DNA from: Mycolicibacterium iranicum
GTDB taxonomy: Bacteria; Actinomycetota; Actinomycetes; Mycobacteriales; Mycobacteriaceae
Direction: 5' to 3'
NCBI RefSeq assembly: GCF_001650495.1
Contig: NZ_LWCS01000016.1
Location: 62,001-126,000, forward strand
DNA: 64,000 bases
Shown: piece after piece, positions 24,240 to 34,338 of the stretch
Layout of the letters: the number at the start of each line of letters is the position of its first letter
How positions within the stretch are numbered: the stretch's first letter is position 1
Made by a program: the position numbers and the translations under genes
Notes under the pieces: generated by a model
Told to the model about the DNA's origin: nothing
Databases searched by the model: none
The model's input: only the letters and a program-made list of their open reading frames with translations

Positions 24240-27158
24240 ATGTCAGCTCCTTCACGGCGTCGGCAACGTGGTGTAGCGGTGAAGAAGCGGCGTCGGGCGG
24301 ACGAATCATCGCGGGTCGAGCCGTATGCGTGGCTGGGAGCGAGTGCGGTTGCGCTGGGAATCGGCGCGGCGCTGGTCAGTGGAGCCGGCGCGGCACATGC
24401 CGAGGACGGTGCGGAGCGCGGCTCCGCGTCGGCATCGAATTCGAGTTCGAGCTCCACGACCAATTCCGGTACGCGGCAGAAGCACCGCGCAGACCGTGAC
24501 GACAACGACGCCACTGCACAGAAGCCGAAGACCGACTCTGGCACTGAATCCGCAGCCGACGAGGCCACGCAGGCCGGCGATGACGACGCTGCAGAGACGG
24601 CGGACGATCAGCCCACCGGTGATGCCGCCGCGCCGCAGCCGGAATCCGATGACGCAGCAGAGGCTTCCCTGGCGGGGCGCGTCAACGAGCGGGATATAGA
24701 CAGCGAGGGTCCCAGCGCGTCCAACGACGGCGACGCGGCGGTGGTGCCTCTCGAACCCCCAGTCGCCGCGGAAGACCCGACGCCGGATACATCTCCCGCC
24801 GGCACCTCGAGCCCTCCACGGGCCACTAGCTCAGCAGCGCCGGACCTGCTTGGAGCACCGGTCGCCACTGTGAAATCGGCACGGCAGGAAAGTCCCGCGG
24901 AGGCGGCCGCCAACGGCTCGGCGATCACCTCTCCCGTACCGGTCCTGGTGGGCAATCCGTCACCGGCGGTGACCAACTCGACGAACCGCTTCGCATTGGC
25001 TGTTGACACACTTCTCAAGCCCGTAGGCACACTCCTCACCGAGCTGGGAGGCCTCATCCTGGGTATCGGCGCCGACCCACTCCCGCCCGGGGCTTGCGAA
25101 GACGGCGTGTGCAATCCGACGAGCGACTTTTACCTTCCGTTCGTCCGAAACGAAGTCACCGTCCTCAATCTGACCGGCCGACCGGTCACTCTGTCGGAAC
25201 TTGAGACGCCGAAGCCGCTGACCTACGGCCCGCGATCTGGGTTCGTCCTAGGCAACGCGCGCCAGGTCGAGATGGCGTTCTATCAGAACTCGAGCGAATG
25301 GGATAGAGATAACTGGACTTACGAGGGAACCATGACGTGGACGGCCGGTAACGAATCGGTCACCATGGTGGTCGATGCCGGCGGGGCCACCGCGTCGACT
25401 TCAGGTGGTTGGCAGACGGTCACTTTCGAGACCCCGGAATCTATCAGCGGACCCTCGCAAATCGCTTTGAGAGAGACAGTGGTGATCTTGCCAAAGGCCG
25501 GCACCGAGATCACCGTGGACAGCACGGACAAGGTTGGGCAGGCGATCGTGGCCGCCGCGTTGTGCAAGGTTTCTGGCAGTTGCCGGCAGGAAGTCGCCAA
25601 GGAGGAGGTCCTGCTCAGCGCCGAGAAGCTGGTTGGCGTCACTCTGTTCAACAACGGAACTGTCGACTCGACAAACAGGTACAAAGTTACCCACGAGGTC
25701 ATCAAGACCAGCGGCGTCGAAGAGAACCTGAAGGTGGTTGCCGGCAGCTCACTCAATTTCTCGCTCGGGCCGCTGGCCTTCCAAAGTGAGATCGGTGCCC
25801 TGGTGCAGCAGAAGTACGGGCACAGCTGGAGCGACGGTGTCACTGTCGAGTCGCAGGTGGACCTGGATGTCCCGCCGGGCAGTTATGGCCAGATATATGT
25901 CCAGTACCCCGAATATCACGATTACGTCAACATGACGATCACCGATGCGGGCGTCACGATAAAGATCCCGGACGTCGAGTACGTCAGCTTGGCTCCCTCA
26001 GGCTCGCTGGACCCGGAGGGCAAACCGCTTGCAGTGACCTACACGACCTACGACTGGAAGATCGGGACAGGACCGCACCCGAATCCCGATTCCGGTTCTG
26101 TACCGACACCGCCGAATCCTGCTGCGGTCGACACTGTGACCGTGCCCGACATCTCGGCGCCCGTTCCGGCACCCGCTCGTCGCATGAAAACGCTGTTCGA
26201 GATCCTCGGCAACTACCTGGAGGACCAAGCGCAAGCGTTCCGCACCCTGCCCAACGTTCTGTTCGGCGGCCGCGCCATCAGTTCGATGCCTTTCCGGGTC
26301 GTCAACCTCACGCCCTACCCGCAGACGCTCAGCAGCATCACCGGCGAGTACGAGGAAGACGAGTCCCCGGAGAAAGGCTTTGTCCTGCAGCCCTTCGAGG
26401 CGATATTCATCGAAGTGGATTACAGCGTCTGGCGCGACCAGGAGACGTACGTAACGTGGACGAACTCAACCGGACTTCCCGCGTCGGCGGAGTTTAAGGT
26501 TTTCAACGGAGGGAGCGCGCCCCTGGTCACCTGCACGAGCGCGCCCGGCTGTATGGCGTACGGCTACGAAGACGACGTAACCATGTACCTCATCTACCCC
26601 TTCGACCCGCCCGGCGTGCTTGACATCACCGGCATGCCCAATCTCGCGTCCGCGGCCGTCGATAAGGCGTGCGAGCCGGGTTACAACAATTCGATTCCGG
26701 GTTCTTGCAGCGTGAACGCTACTGGCGACGTCTACTACACAGCGCCGACGGCTGGGCCCTATCAACAACACGTAAACCGCGGCACTCAGACGAACTCGTA
26801 CTACTACACGGTCACCACCAGCAAGAGTGAGACGGCAAGCTGGGCCGCCGGCGGAGGCGTCAAGCTCAAGGAGAAGGCAGGCGTGTTCGTCGGTCTCCAG
26901 ATCGAAATCGAGGCATCGGTCCTGTACAACAGTTCGGTCCAAGTCAAAGACTCGGAGTCGAGCACCGTCGTGCAGAACTTGCTCCCGGATTATGGAGGCG
27001 CGATCTACACCGGCGATCCGTACCTGCGCAGCTACGGCGACTACGTCGTCAACCTGCCCAACCTCACGATGATCGTCACCGGCCAGTGGATCGAAGCGGC
27101 ATCCGGTCTAGCCGCTCAGGGCCCGGTCGCCAACGTCGTCGACTACCCCCTTAGCTAA
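24240..27158 (+). CDS. Large exported protein with two tandem extracellular modules
   Basis: This 972-residue protein begins with a basic RRRQRG/KKRRR region and a hydrophobic segment (about residues 30-50) ending AHA|ED, a signal peptide. An acidic, Ser/Ala/Pro-rich low-complexity stretch follows to about 250. Two related modules come next, about 290-610 and 675-972. Each opens with V-NLTxxPxTLS, then GFVL and a TxTWT strand, has closely spaced Cys pairs, and ends with long Ser/Thr-rich alternating strands. The final parts (SDGVTVESQVDLDVPPGSYG and KDSESSTVVQNLLPDYGG regions) resemble aerolysin/MTX-type beta pore-forming proteins only in style. I do not recognise the family. Start chosen by the AGGGAAGAGG site. 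Confidence 0.8.
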   Translation: MSAPSRRRQRGVAVKKRRRADESSRVEPYAWLGASAVALGIGAALVSGAGAAHAEDGAERGSASASNSSSSSTTNSGTRQKHRADRDDNDATAQKPKTDSGTESAADEATQAGDDDAAETADDQPTGDAAAPQPESDDAAEASLAGRVNERDIDSEGPSASNDGDAAVVPLEPPVAAEDPTPDTSPAGTSSPPRATSSAAPDLLGAPVATVKSARQESPAEAAANGSAITSPVPVLVGNPSPAVTNSTNRFALAVDTLLKPVGTLLTELGGLILGIGADPLPPGACEDGVCNPTSDFYLPFVRNEVTVLNLTGRPVTLSELETPKPLTYGPRSGFVLGNARQVEMAFYQNSSEWDRDNWTYEGTMTWTAGNESVTMVVDAGGATASTSGGWQTVTFETPESISGPSQIALRETVVILPKAGTEITVDSTDKVGQAIVAAALCKVSGSCRQEVAKEEVLLSAEKLVGVTLFNNGTVDSTNRYKVTHEVIKTSGVEENLKVVAGSSLNFSLGPLAFQSEIGALVQQKYGHSWSDGVTVESQVDLDVPPGSYGQIYVQYPEYHDYVNMTITDAGVTIKIPDVEYVSLAPSGSLDPEGKPLAVTYTTYDWKIGTGPHPNPDSGSVPTPPNPAAVDTVTVPDISAPVPAPARRMKTLFEILGNYLEDQAQAFRTLPNVLFGGRAISSMPFRVVNLTPYPQTLSSITGEYEEDESPEKGFVLQPFEAIFIEVDYSVWRDQETYVTWTNSTGLPASAEFKVFNGGSAPLVTCTSAPGCMAYGYEDDVTMYLIYPFDPPGVLDITGMPNLASAAVDKACEPGYNNSIPGSCSVNATGDVYYTAPTAGPYQQHVNRGTQTNSYYYTVTTSKSETASWAAGGGVKLKEKAGVFVGLQIEIEASVLYNSSVQVKDSESSTVVQNLLPDYGGAIYTGDPYLRSYGDYVVNLPNLTMIVTGQWIEAASGLAAQGPVANVVDYPLS

Positions 27159-27173
27159 CGCACCACGGAAGTT

Positions 27174-28280
27174 CTATCCCTCTGCCGCCAATTGCCCACA
27201 GGCAGCGGCGATTTCGCGGCCGCGGGTGTCGCGCACCGTGCAGGACACCCCGTGTTCGCGCACCCGGCGGACGAACTCCCGTTCCACCGGCTTGGGGCTG
27301 GCGTCCCATTCGCTTCCCGGTGTCGGATTGAGCGGGATCAGGTTGACGTGCACCAGGGGACCGAGCGCGCCGTGCAGTTTCTTGCCGAGAAGGTCGGCGC
27401 GCCACGGCTGGTCGTTCACGTCCCGGATCAGCGCGTACTCGATCGACACCCGGCGGCCGGTGACGTCGGCGTAGTAGCGCGCCGCGTCGAGGACCTCGGA
27501 GACCTTCCAGCGGTTGTTGACCGGGACGAGGGTGTCGCGCAGTTCATCGTCAGGGGTGTGCAGCGACACCGCCAGCGTCACGTTGAGCTTCTCGTCGGCG
27601 AGCTTGCGGATCGCCGGGGCCAGCCCGACCGTCGACACCGTCACCGAGCGCGCCGAGATCCCGAATCCGTTCGGCGCCGGCGCCGTAATTCTTGGTAGCG
27701 CCGCGAGCACCCGGTTGTAGTTGGCCAGCGGCTCGCCCATACCCATGAAGACGATGTTCGAGAGCCGCCCGCCACTGTCGCGGTCACGCAGCTCTGCGCT
27801 GGCGGCACGCACCTGCTCGAGGATTTCGGCGGTCGACAGGTTGCGCTTGAGCCCGCCCTGGCCCGTCGCGCAGAACGGGCACGCCATCCCGCACCCGGCC
27901 TGCGACGAGATGCAGACGGTGTTGCGATCCGTATAGCGCATCAGCACCGACTCGAACGTCGTTCCGTCGCCGGCGCGCCACAGCACTTTGCGGGTGTCCC
28001 CCGCGTCGCATTCGATCTCCCGCATCGCGGTGAACAGTGTCGGGAACAAAGCCTGACCGATCTGCTCCCGCATCGCAGCCGGCAGATCCGTCATCTGAGC
28101 AGGGTCGGCGATGAGCCTGCCGTAATACTGGTTGGCCAGCTGCTTGGCACGGAAGGCCGGCAAGCCGAGTTCGCCGACAGCGGCGGTACGGCCGGCCTCG
28201 TCGAGGTCGGCGAAATGCCGCGGCGGCATGGCGCGGCGCGGCGCGTCGAACACGAGAGGCAGTGAACTCGGCATGGGCAC
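27174..28280 (-). CDS. rlmN: 23S rRNA/tRNA adenine C2-methyltransferase RlmN
   Basis: This 368-residue radical-SAM enzyme methylates A2503 of 23S rRNA and A37 of some tRNAs. The 4Fe-4S motif CGMACPFC lies near residue 127-134, preceded by TVCISSQAG. The methyl-accepting Cys is in the C-terminal [11 protein letters not shown] segment near 351. The start is GTG at 28280 or ATG at 28274, two codons apart. In M. tuberculosis the equivalent sits next to cdsA-frr-pyrH as here. It ends only 15 bases from the convergent exported-protein stop. Confidence 0.97.
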   Translation of the reverse strand: MPMPSSLPLVFDAPRRAMPPRHFADLDEAGRTAAVGELGLPAFRAKQLANQYYGRLIADPAQMTDLPAAMREQIGQALFPTLFTAMREIECDAGDTRKVLWRAGDGTTFESVLMRYTDRNTVCISSQAGCGMACPFCATGQGGLKRNLSTAEILEQVRAASAELRDRDSGGRLSNIVFMGMGEPLANYNRVLAALPRITAPAPNGFGISARSVTVSTVGLAPAIRKLADEKLNVTLAVSLHTPDDELRDTLVPVNNRWKVSEVLDAARYYADVTGRRVSIEYALIRDVNDQPWRADLLGKKLHGALGPLVHVNLIPLNPTPGSEWDASPKPVEREFVRRVREHGVSCTVRDTRGREIAAACGQLAAEG

Positions 28281-28290
28281 AGCCAGTATC

Positions 28291-29148
28291 TCAGGCCAAC
28301 AGCGTCAGGACGATCCAGCCGGCTACCGCCGAGGGCAGCATTGCGTCGATGCGGTCCATCAGTCCACCATGCCCGGGCAGCAACGTGCCCATGTCCTTGA
28401 TCCCCAAATCGCGTTTGACCTGCGATTCGACGAGATCGCCGAGGACGCCGGTGACGACCAGCATCAGCCCGAGCGGAGTTCCGACCCAGGCGGGTTTGTC
28501 GAGGAGGAACGTGACCGAGAGCACCGCCGCACTGACGCCGAACAACAGCGAACCGCCAAGCCCCTCCCACGATTTCTTCGGGCTGATGGCGGGCACCATG
28601 AGGTGCTTGCCGAACAGCACCCCGGCGGTGTACCCGCCGATGTCGGCGAAGACGACGGTGACAATGACGGTGAAAACCCGCATACCCCCGTGGTCCTGGA
28701 AGATCAGCAGGGCAGTGAAACTGGCGAACAGGGGCACCCACGTCGCGATGAGCACTGCCGCCGACACATCGCGCAGGTAGTTGACCGGATGCTCGGCATG
28801 TCCCACCAGCCGCCACACCATGCACGCCACGATGGTCGCGCCGTAGGCACCCAACAACCCTGGCGCGCCGAAGGGCCAGGTCAGCCAGATCATCGCCTGA
28901 CCACCCAGGAGCAGCGCCAGGACCGGGATGTCGTATCCCGCCTCGCGCAACCTACGACCGAGTTCGTGGGTGGCAATCGGCATTGCCACCGCGAGCACAG
29001 CCAGCCATCCCATGGGCGCGAAGAACAGCACCACGATCGCGATCGCGCCCAGAGCGGCACCAACACCGATCGCAGCGGGCAGATTCCGCCCGGCGCGCGA
29101 GGTCTTGACCGGCTTGGATGCCACGGGAGTCGATTGCTGATAGGTCAT
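28291..29148 (-). CDS. cdsA: Phosphatidate cytidylyltransferase CdsA
   Basis: This 285-residue integral membrane enzyme makes CDP-diacylglycerol from phosphatidic acid and CTP, the entry point to phosphatidylinositol and cardiolipin. About eight hydrophobic segments are visible. The family signature is in the C-terminal third, [18 protein letters not shown] followed by [13 protein letters not shown]. It starts two bases after the frr stop, within the pyrH-frr-cdsA-rlmN series, which is the usual bacterial order. Confidence 0.96.
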   Translation of the reverse strand: MTYQQSTPVASKPVKTSRAGRNLPAAIGVGAALGAIAIVVLFFAPMGWLAVLAVAMPIATHELGRRLREAGYDIPVLALLLGGQAMIWLTWPFGAPGLLGAYGATIVACMVWRLVGHAEHPVNYLRDVSAAVLIATWVPLFASFTALLIFQDHGGMRVFTVIVTVVFADIGGYTAGVLFGKHLMVPAISPKKSWEGLGGSLLFGVSAAVLSVTFLLDKPAWVGTPLGLMLVVTGVLGDLVESQVKRDLGIKDMGTLLPGHGGLMDRIDAMLPSAVAGWIVLTLLA

Positions 29149-29150
29149 GG

Positions 29151-29708
29151 TCAGACCTCCAGCAGCTCGCCTTCTTTGTGCTTGACGATCTCGTCGATCT
29201 GGCTGGTGTACTGATGGGTGCTCTTGTCGAGGTCTTTCTCGGCTCGGGTCACCTCGTCCTCGCCGGCGTCGCCATCTTTCTTGATCCGCGACAGTTCTTC
29301 CATGGCCTTGCGGCGGATGTTGCGGATCGAGACCTTGGCGTCTTCGCCCTTGGACTTGGCCTGCTTGACGAGGTCGCGACGGCGCTCCTCGGTCAGCTGC
29401 GGGATGGCGATCCGGATGACGCTGCCGTCGTTGCTCGGGTTGACCCCCAGGTCGGAGTTCCTGATCGCATCCTCGATGTTCTTGAGTTGGTTGGACTCGT
29501 AGGGCTTGATGACCACCAGACGCGCCTCCGGCACGTTGATGCTGGACAGCTGCGTGATCGGCGTCATCGCACCGTAGTAGTCGATGTTGATGCGGTTGAA
29601 CATGCCGGGATTGGCTCGGCCGGTGCGAATCGACGCCAGGTCGTCCCGTGCCACAGACACGGCCTTCTCCATCTTCTCCTCGGCATCGAAGAGGGTTTCG
29701 TCGATCAC
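29151..29708 (-). CDS. frr: Ribosome recycling factor
   Basis: This 185-residue protein has exactly the usual RRF length. It splits post-termination ribosomes together with EF-G. The conserved [19 protein letters not shown] stretch (about residues 32-50) and the [25 protein letters not shown] helix (about 110-134) are intact. The GTG at 29706-29708 follows GGGAGAGACA and matches the family N-terminus [13 protein letters not shown]; in-frame codons upstream are not family-like. It lies between pyrH and cdsA. Confidence 0.97.
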   Translation of the reverse strand: MIDETLFDAEEKMEKAVSVARDDLASIRTGRANPGMFNRINIDYYGAMTPITQLSSINVPEARLVVIKPYESNQLKNIEDAIRNSDLGVNPSNDGSVIRIAIPQLTEERRRDLVKQAKSKGEDAKVSIRNIRRKAMEELSRIKKDGDAGEDEVTRAEKDLDKSTHQYTSQIDEIVKHKEGELLEV

Positions 29709-29742
29709 TGTCTCTCCCGTCGCTTTCGCTCGCGCTCGCCGG

Positions 29743-30486
29743 TCACCTGGTGACCAGCGTTCCGATCTTCTCACCTGCGACGGCACGCGCGATATTGCCA
29801 TCGACGAGCAGGTTGAACACCAGGATCGGCATTCCGTTGTCCATGCACAAACTGAACGCCGTGGCGTCGGCCACCGCCAGCCCGCGGTCGATGACCTCGC
29901 GGTGGGTGATCGCAGTGATCATCTCGGCGTCGGGATGCACACGCGGATCGGCGGTGAAGACTCCGTCGACGGCCTTGGCCATCAGGACGACCTCAGCGCC
30001 GATCTCGAGGGCGCGCTGCGCGGCGGTGGTGTCGGTCGAGAAGTAGGGCAGCCCCATCCCCGCCCCGAAGATGACGACGCGCCCCTTCTCGAGGTGCCTG
30101 CGTGCGCGCAGCGGAATGTAGGGCTCGGCGACCTGCCCCATGGTGATTGCGGTCTGCACCCGGGTGTCGATACCCTCCTTCTGCAGGAAATCCTGCAGCG
30201 CAAGGCTGTTCATGACAGTGCCGAGCATGCCCATGTAGTCGGAGCGGGTGCGTTCCATGCCCCGCTGCTGCAGTTGGGCGCCGCGGAAGAAGTTTCCTCC
30301 GCCGATGACGACGGCGACCTCGACCCCGCTGCGCACGACCTCGGCGATCTGGCGCGCCACCATCGCGACCACATCCGGGTCGAGTCCGACCTGCCCGCCG
30401 CCGAACATCTCGCCGCCCAATTTGAGCAGCACTCTGGAATAGGCGGGCCGATACGAGGAGGGCTGATCAGCAACGGGCTCTGTCAT
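29743..30486 (-). CDS. pyrH: Uridylate kinase
   Basis: This 247-residue UMP kinase of the amino-acid-kinase fold makes UDP for nucleotide and cell-wall precursor supply. Motifs are [12 protein letters not shown] near residue 18, [13 protein letters not shown] near 58-70, and the [18 protein letters not shown]-binding loop near 145-159. It starts at ATG 30486. Its position upstream of frr is conserved in most bacteria. The mycobacterial enzyme is GTP-activated and UTP-inhibited, known for the family and not visible here. Confidence 0.97.
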   Translation of the reverse strand: MTEPVADQPSSYRPAYSRVLLKLGGEMFGGGQVGLDPDVVAMVARQIAEVVRSGVEVAVVIGGGNFFRGAQLQQRGMERTRSDYMGMLGTVMNSLALQDFLQKEGIDTRVQTAITMGQVAEPYIPLRARRHLEKGRVVIFGAGMGLPYFSTDTTAAQRALEIGAEVVLMAKAVDGVFTADPRVHPDAEMITAITHREVIDRGLAVADATAFSLCMDNGMPILVFNLLVDGNIARAVAGEKIGTLVTR

Positions 30487-30599
30487 CGGGGCCAACAGGC
30501 TCCTTTCGGGTCCGCATATGAGGTTGCCGTCGACGAGGCGACACCCCAATCCTGCCAAACCTTGACGAGCCCGATGGCGAATGGGTGGAACGCGGTGCG

Positions 30600-31322
<723 letters not shown>

Positions 31323-31332
<10 letters not shown>

Positions 31333-31748
31333 TGCCCCGTTCCGACGACCAGCCGCTGGGCTACCTGCTCCATCGTCTCGCCACGGCTCTGCGCAGCGAC
31401 GTCACCTCGACGGTGCTCGGACCGTTGAATCTGACCTTCCCGCAGTACATCTGCATGCGAATGCTGTCGCGGTACCCAGGACGGTCCAACGCCGAACTGG
31501 CGCGCGAAGTGGAGGTCTCCCCGCAAGCGATGAACATGGTGGTGCGCGGGCTGCAGGACCGAGGCTTGGTCACCCGCCCCGCCGAGGTGTCGTCGGGGCG
31601 GTCGCGCCCGGCGGAGCTCACCCGTGACGGCACGGCAATTCTGCGGCGCACCGACGACGGCATCCGCGGGGCCGAGCAGCGTGTCCTGGCCGCATTGAGC
31701 GAACCCGACCAACGGGAGCTGCGCCGCATCCTGTCCCAGCTCGGCTGA
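31323..31748 (+). CDS. MarR-family transcriptional regulator
   Basis: This regulator of about 141 residues has a winged-helix domain. LTFPQYICMRMLSRYPGRSNAELAREVEVSPQAMNMVVRGLQDRGLV forms the recognition helix region (about residues 38-84), and the wing has SGRSRPAELT. The start could be ATG 31323 or 31332, or TTG 31308; the first two lie inside the second palindrome, so the operator covers the start itself. It probably represses itself and the divergent methyltransferase and responds to a small ligand. Confidence 0.9.
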
Positions 31749-31848
31749 GTCGCCCCGCGAGCGCGTGGCTGTACTCCGTTGTCACGTTTACGCCGCACGT
31801 CTCGTCTCAACCTCTGAACAGACCCCACGGACGAACGGAGCGCTCCAC

Positions 31849-32292
31849 ATGTCCACCAGGCCCATGCTGAACAAGGCGGTACCCGACGCCTACACGACGA
31901 CGATCGCGCTCAGCGAGCAAGCCGGGAAGGCTGCTCTGGACGCCGGCGTCGAACCCCTCGCCATCGAACTGGTCAGGATCCGCGCCTCACAGATCAACGG
32001 ATGCGGCTACTGCCTGCGCATGCATGTCCGCGACGCGCTCGCCAAAGGCGAGACCACCGACCGCATCGCGGTGCTGCCCGCGTGGCGGGAGACAGGCTAC
32101 TTCTCCCCCGCCGAGCGGGCCGCACTCGCGATCGCCGAGGAGATCACACACATCGACACGCGAATGGCCGGAGTCGACGACCACACCGCAGCGGTCGACG
32201 ATCAGCAGGCCGCTGCGCTTCGCTGGGTCGCCATCTCGATCAATGCATTCAACCGGGTGGCGATCTCCAGCCACTACTCCGTCAAGCCCTAG
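31849..32292 (+). CDS. AhpD-like carboxymuconolactone decarboxylase-family protein
   Basis: This 147-residue all-helical protein has the AhpD-type redox motif CGYC at Cys52 and Cys55, followed four residues later by His59 (CGYCLRMHV). That arrangement belongs to alkylhydroperoxidase D-like proteins, which reduce peroxides or peroxiredoxins. ATG 31849 has CGGAG upstream. It follows marR by 100 bases and may be part of the same stress response. Carboxymuconolactone decarboxylase activity is unlikely with the CxxC site present. Confidence 0.88.
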   Translation: MSTRPMLNKAVPDAYTTTIALSEQAGKAALDAGVEPLAIELVRIRASQINGCGYCLRMHVRDALAKGETTDRIAVLPAWRETGYFSPAERAALAIAEEITHIDTRMAGVDDHTAAVDDQQAAALRWVAISINAFNRVAISSHYSVKP

Positions 32293-32316
32293 ACCGGTGG
32301 GTACGACACGGGGGCC

Positions 32317-34338
32317 TCACGACTCCATGGCGCGCTCGGCCACCGGGAGACCGGCATGGTTGGCGTGACACGCCTTGGGCGGTGACGGAGGCAGGTCCAG
32401 GGCCGGGTTGCCGTCGAAGAAACCGATGGGCTTGAGGTGGAATCCGGTGTAGGCGCACGGCATCACCGGCCAGTCCTCGGGCCGCACGACATGGTGGGCG
32501 CCCAGCGTGTACCACAGCACCACGTCGGAGTCCTCCAACGATTCATCACCCGAGACGAATTCGGGCAAGCCCTGCATATCCGCCGACTGGTACATGTAGT
32601 CCCCCGCGGCGAACTTCTCCGCCGGGTCGTACTTGGTCACCCACAGATTGTGCTGAAGGAACCTGGCCCGGTCGTAGATGTAGGAGCCTTCCTGCACCAT
32701 CACGGGCACGACGTCCTTGGGCACCAGCTTGTACGCCACCGGGATACCGAGCTCGTTCTTCTTGGACGGGTTGGCGATCTTCCAGTACCGGCCGGTCGAC
32801 CAGTTCCAGTCGCGGGCCCCCTGGGCTTCCGAGGCCACCAGCGTGTCCTGGGTGATCCACGCATTGCGGTGCGGGTTGAGCTCAGGATCCGGTTCGGGCA
32901 CCGAATCCACCTCGTACACGCTGTTTCCCGCACCGTCGACGCTCATGTCCAGACGGAAGTTGAAGAAGTGCTGGTGGTTCGGTCCGTAGATGCCGGGGGC
33001 CACCATCTTTCCCCAGCGCGGCTGCTCACCGGGCTCGACTTCGACGGCGCCGGTCGTCAGCACGCCGGACAGCTTGACCTCGACCTCGATCGATGCGTCA
33101 TTGTAGAAGTACCAGAAGAAGCCGTACTCGTAGTTTCCGACGGTGCAGATCATCGAGATCACCAGTCGCCGCGATCGCCGCACCTCGACCTCCTCGGTAC
33201 GGAAATCAGTGTGCTTCCAGGAGATTCCGAAATCCTCCTCGTGCATGCAGATCGCATTCGGAATCGTCACCGCGTTGCCGCTGGAGTCGTTGACCGTGCC
33301 GTCGAAGTAGTGGATCTCGCCGAGACAGTCACACCCCAGGGTCAGCGGGTTCGCCGAGAACCCCATCCCGACTTCGCCCATGTCGAAGACGTTCTTGTTC
33401 CAGTGCGTCGGCGACGAATCGCCGTAGGGCACCACCATCTCCGACAGCGATCCCCGGTACAGGATCGGCCGGGTCACGCCGCGGTCGGTGTAGGTCACCT
33501 CATGCAGGGTGATGCCCTCGCGCGGATTGAACCCGATACGCAGAGACCATTTCTGCCACTGCACCTTCCAGCCGTCCACCGTGAAGCTCGGCCCGTCAGG
33601 CTGGGTGATCTCGATCGGTTTGACGTCGTCGCGGAACTGTGTGAACGCCGGCCTGTTGTTCGGGTCGAACATGAACTTCTCGGAGTAGTTTCCCGCGGTC
33701 GGCGGCAGCGGAACCACTCCGTGGTCCTCGATGTCGATGACCCTCATGTTGTCGAGGTCGAACGTCACGATGAGGCCCTCGACGGGTCGTGCGTAGCCGT
33801 GCTCCGACGGGGCGGCCCGCATGAACGTCAACGGCCGGCAGATCAGCGGTGAGTTGTCGTGGTGATCCTGGGCGCCGTAATACCCTGCGGGCCAGGGATC
33901 GATCATCGCGAGGCTGAAATCGGTGACGCCGCGTTTGCGCATCGCCTCCTGCCATCGCGGATCCTCGCGGACCTTCTCCTCCACCCCGGTCATGTGCTCG
34001 ACAAGGTAGGACGGAAAGCGACCGGGGATGGGCGTCCACGACTCGATGACTCGCGCCGTCAGATCGACGACGGCTTCGTAGATCATCTTGGCCGCCGCGT
34101 CGTACATCGTGATGAACGCGCACCGCGGGACCTCAACGCCGGCGGGGAATGTCAAAACCTCCGTCTTGGCGGGCTCGGCGAGCTGAATCATCACGAACTT
34201 CAGTGTGGCGGTGGCATATTCGGATCCCGTCACGACCGCCGCGGCGGCTTCGATCTCGGCTCCGGTCAACGGGTCGAGGGGATAACTGCCGAAGGCAGAA
34301 CCGTGCTCACCTCGCGACCGGGTGTCCTCCATCGTCAT
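32317..34338 (-). CDS. Copper-containing primary amine oxidase
   Basis: This 673-residue enzyme has the normal length of topaquinone amine oxidases. The TPQ precursor is Tyr403 in NYEYG. Two copper ligands are in NHQHFFNF (about residues 455-462) and the third in HHVVRPEDWPVMP near 620. The catalytic Asp is in YGDSSPTHWNKNVFDMGEVGMG near 315-336. It oxidatively deaminates primary amines to aldehydes, giving ammonia and hydrogen peroxide. There is no signal peptide, so it is cytoplasmic. An ATGA overlap couples it to the APC permease, which probably imports its amine. Confidence 0.95.
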   Translation of the reverse strand: MTMEDTRSRGEHGSAFGSYPLDPLTGAEIEAAAAVVTGSEYATATLKFVMIQLAEPAKTEVLTFPAGVEVPRCAFITMYDAAAKMIYEAVVDLTARVIESWTPIPGRFPSYLVEHMTGVEEKVREDPRWQEAMRKRGVTDFSLAMIDPWPAGYYGAQDHHDNSPLICRPLTFMRAAPSEHGYARPVEGLIVTFDLDNMRVIDIEDHGVVPLPPTAGNYSEKFMFDPNNRPAFTQFRDDVKPIEITQPDGPSFTVDGWKVQWQKWSLRIGFNPREGITLHEVTYTDRGVTRPILYRGSLSEMVVPYGDSSPTHWNKNVFDMGEVGMGFSANPLTLGCDCLGEIHYFDGTVNDSSGNAVTIPNAICMHEEDFGISWKHTDFRTEEVEVRRSRRLVISMICTVGNYEYGFFWYFYNDASIEVEVKLSGVLTTGAVEVEPGEQPRWGKMVAPGIYGPNHQHFFNFRLDMSVDGAGNSVYEVDSVPEPDPELNPHRNAWITQDTLVASEAQGARDWNWSTGRYWKIANPSKKNELGIPVAYKLVPKDVVPVMVQEGSYIYDRARFLQHNLWVTKYDPAEKFAAGDYMYQSADMQGLPEFVSGDESLEDSDVVLWYTLGAHHVVRPEDWPVMPCAYTGFHLKPIGFFDGNPALDLPPSPPKACHANHAGLPVAERAMES

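Noticed and set aside
32437..33852. Long plus-strand open frame opposite the amine oxidase
   Set aside because: It reads as a compositional shadow of the amine oxidase, with no recognisable domain or ribosome-binding site.
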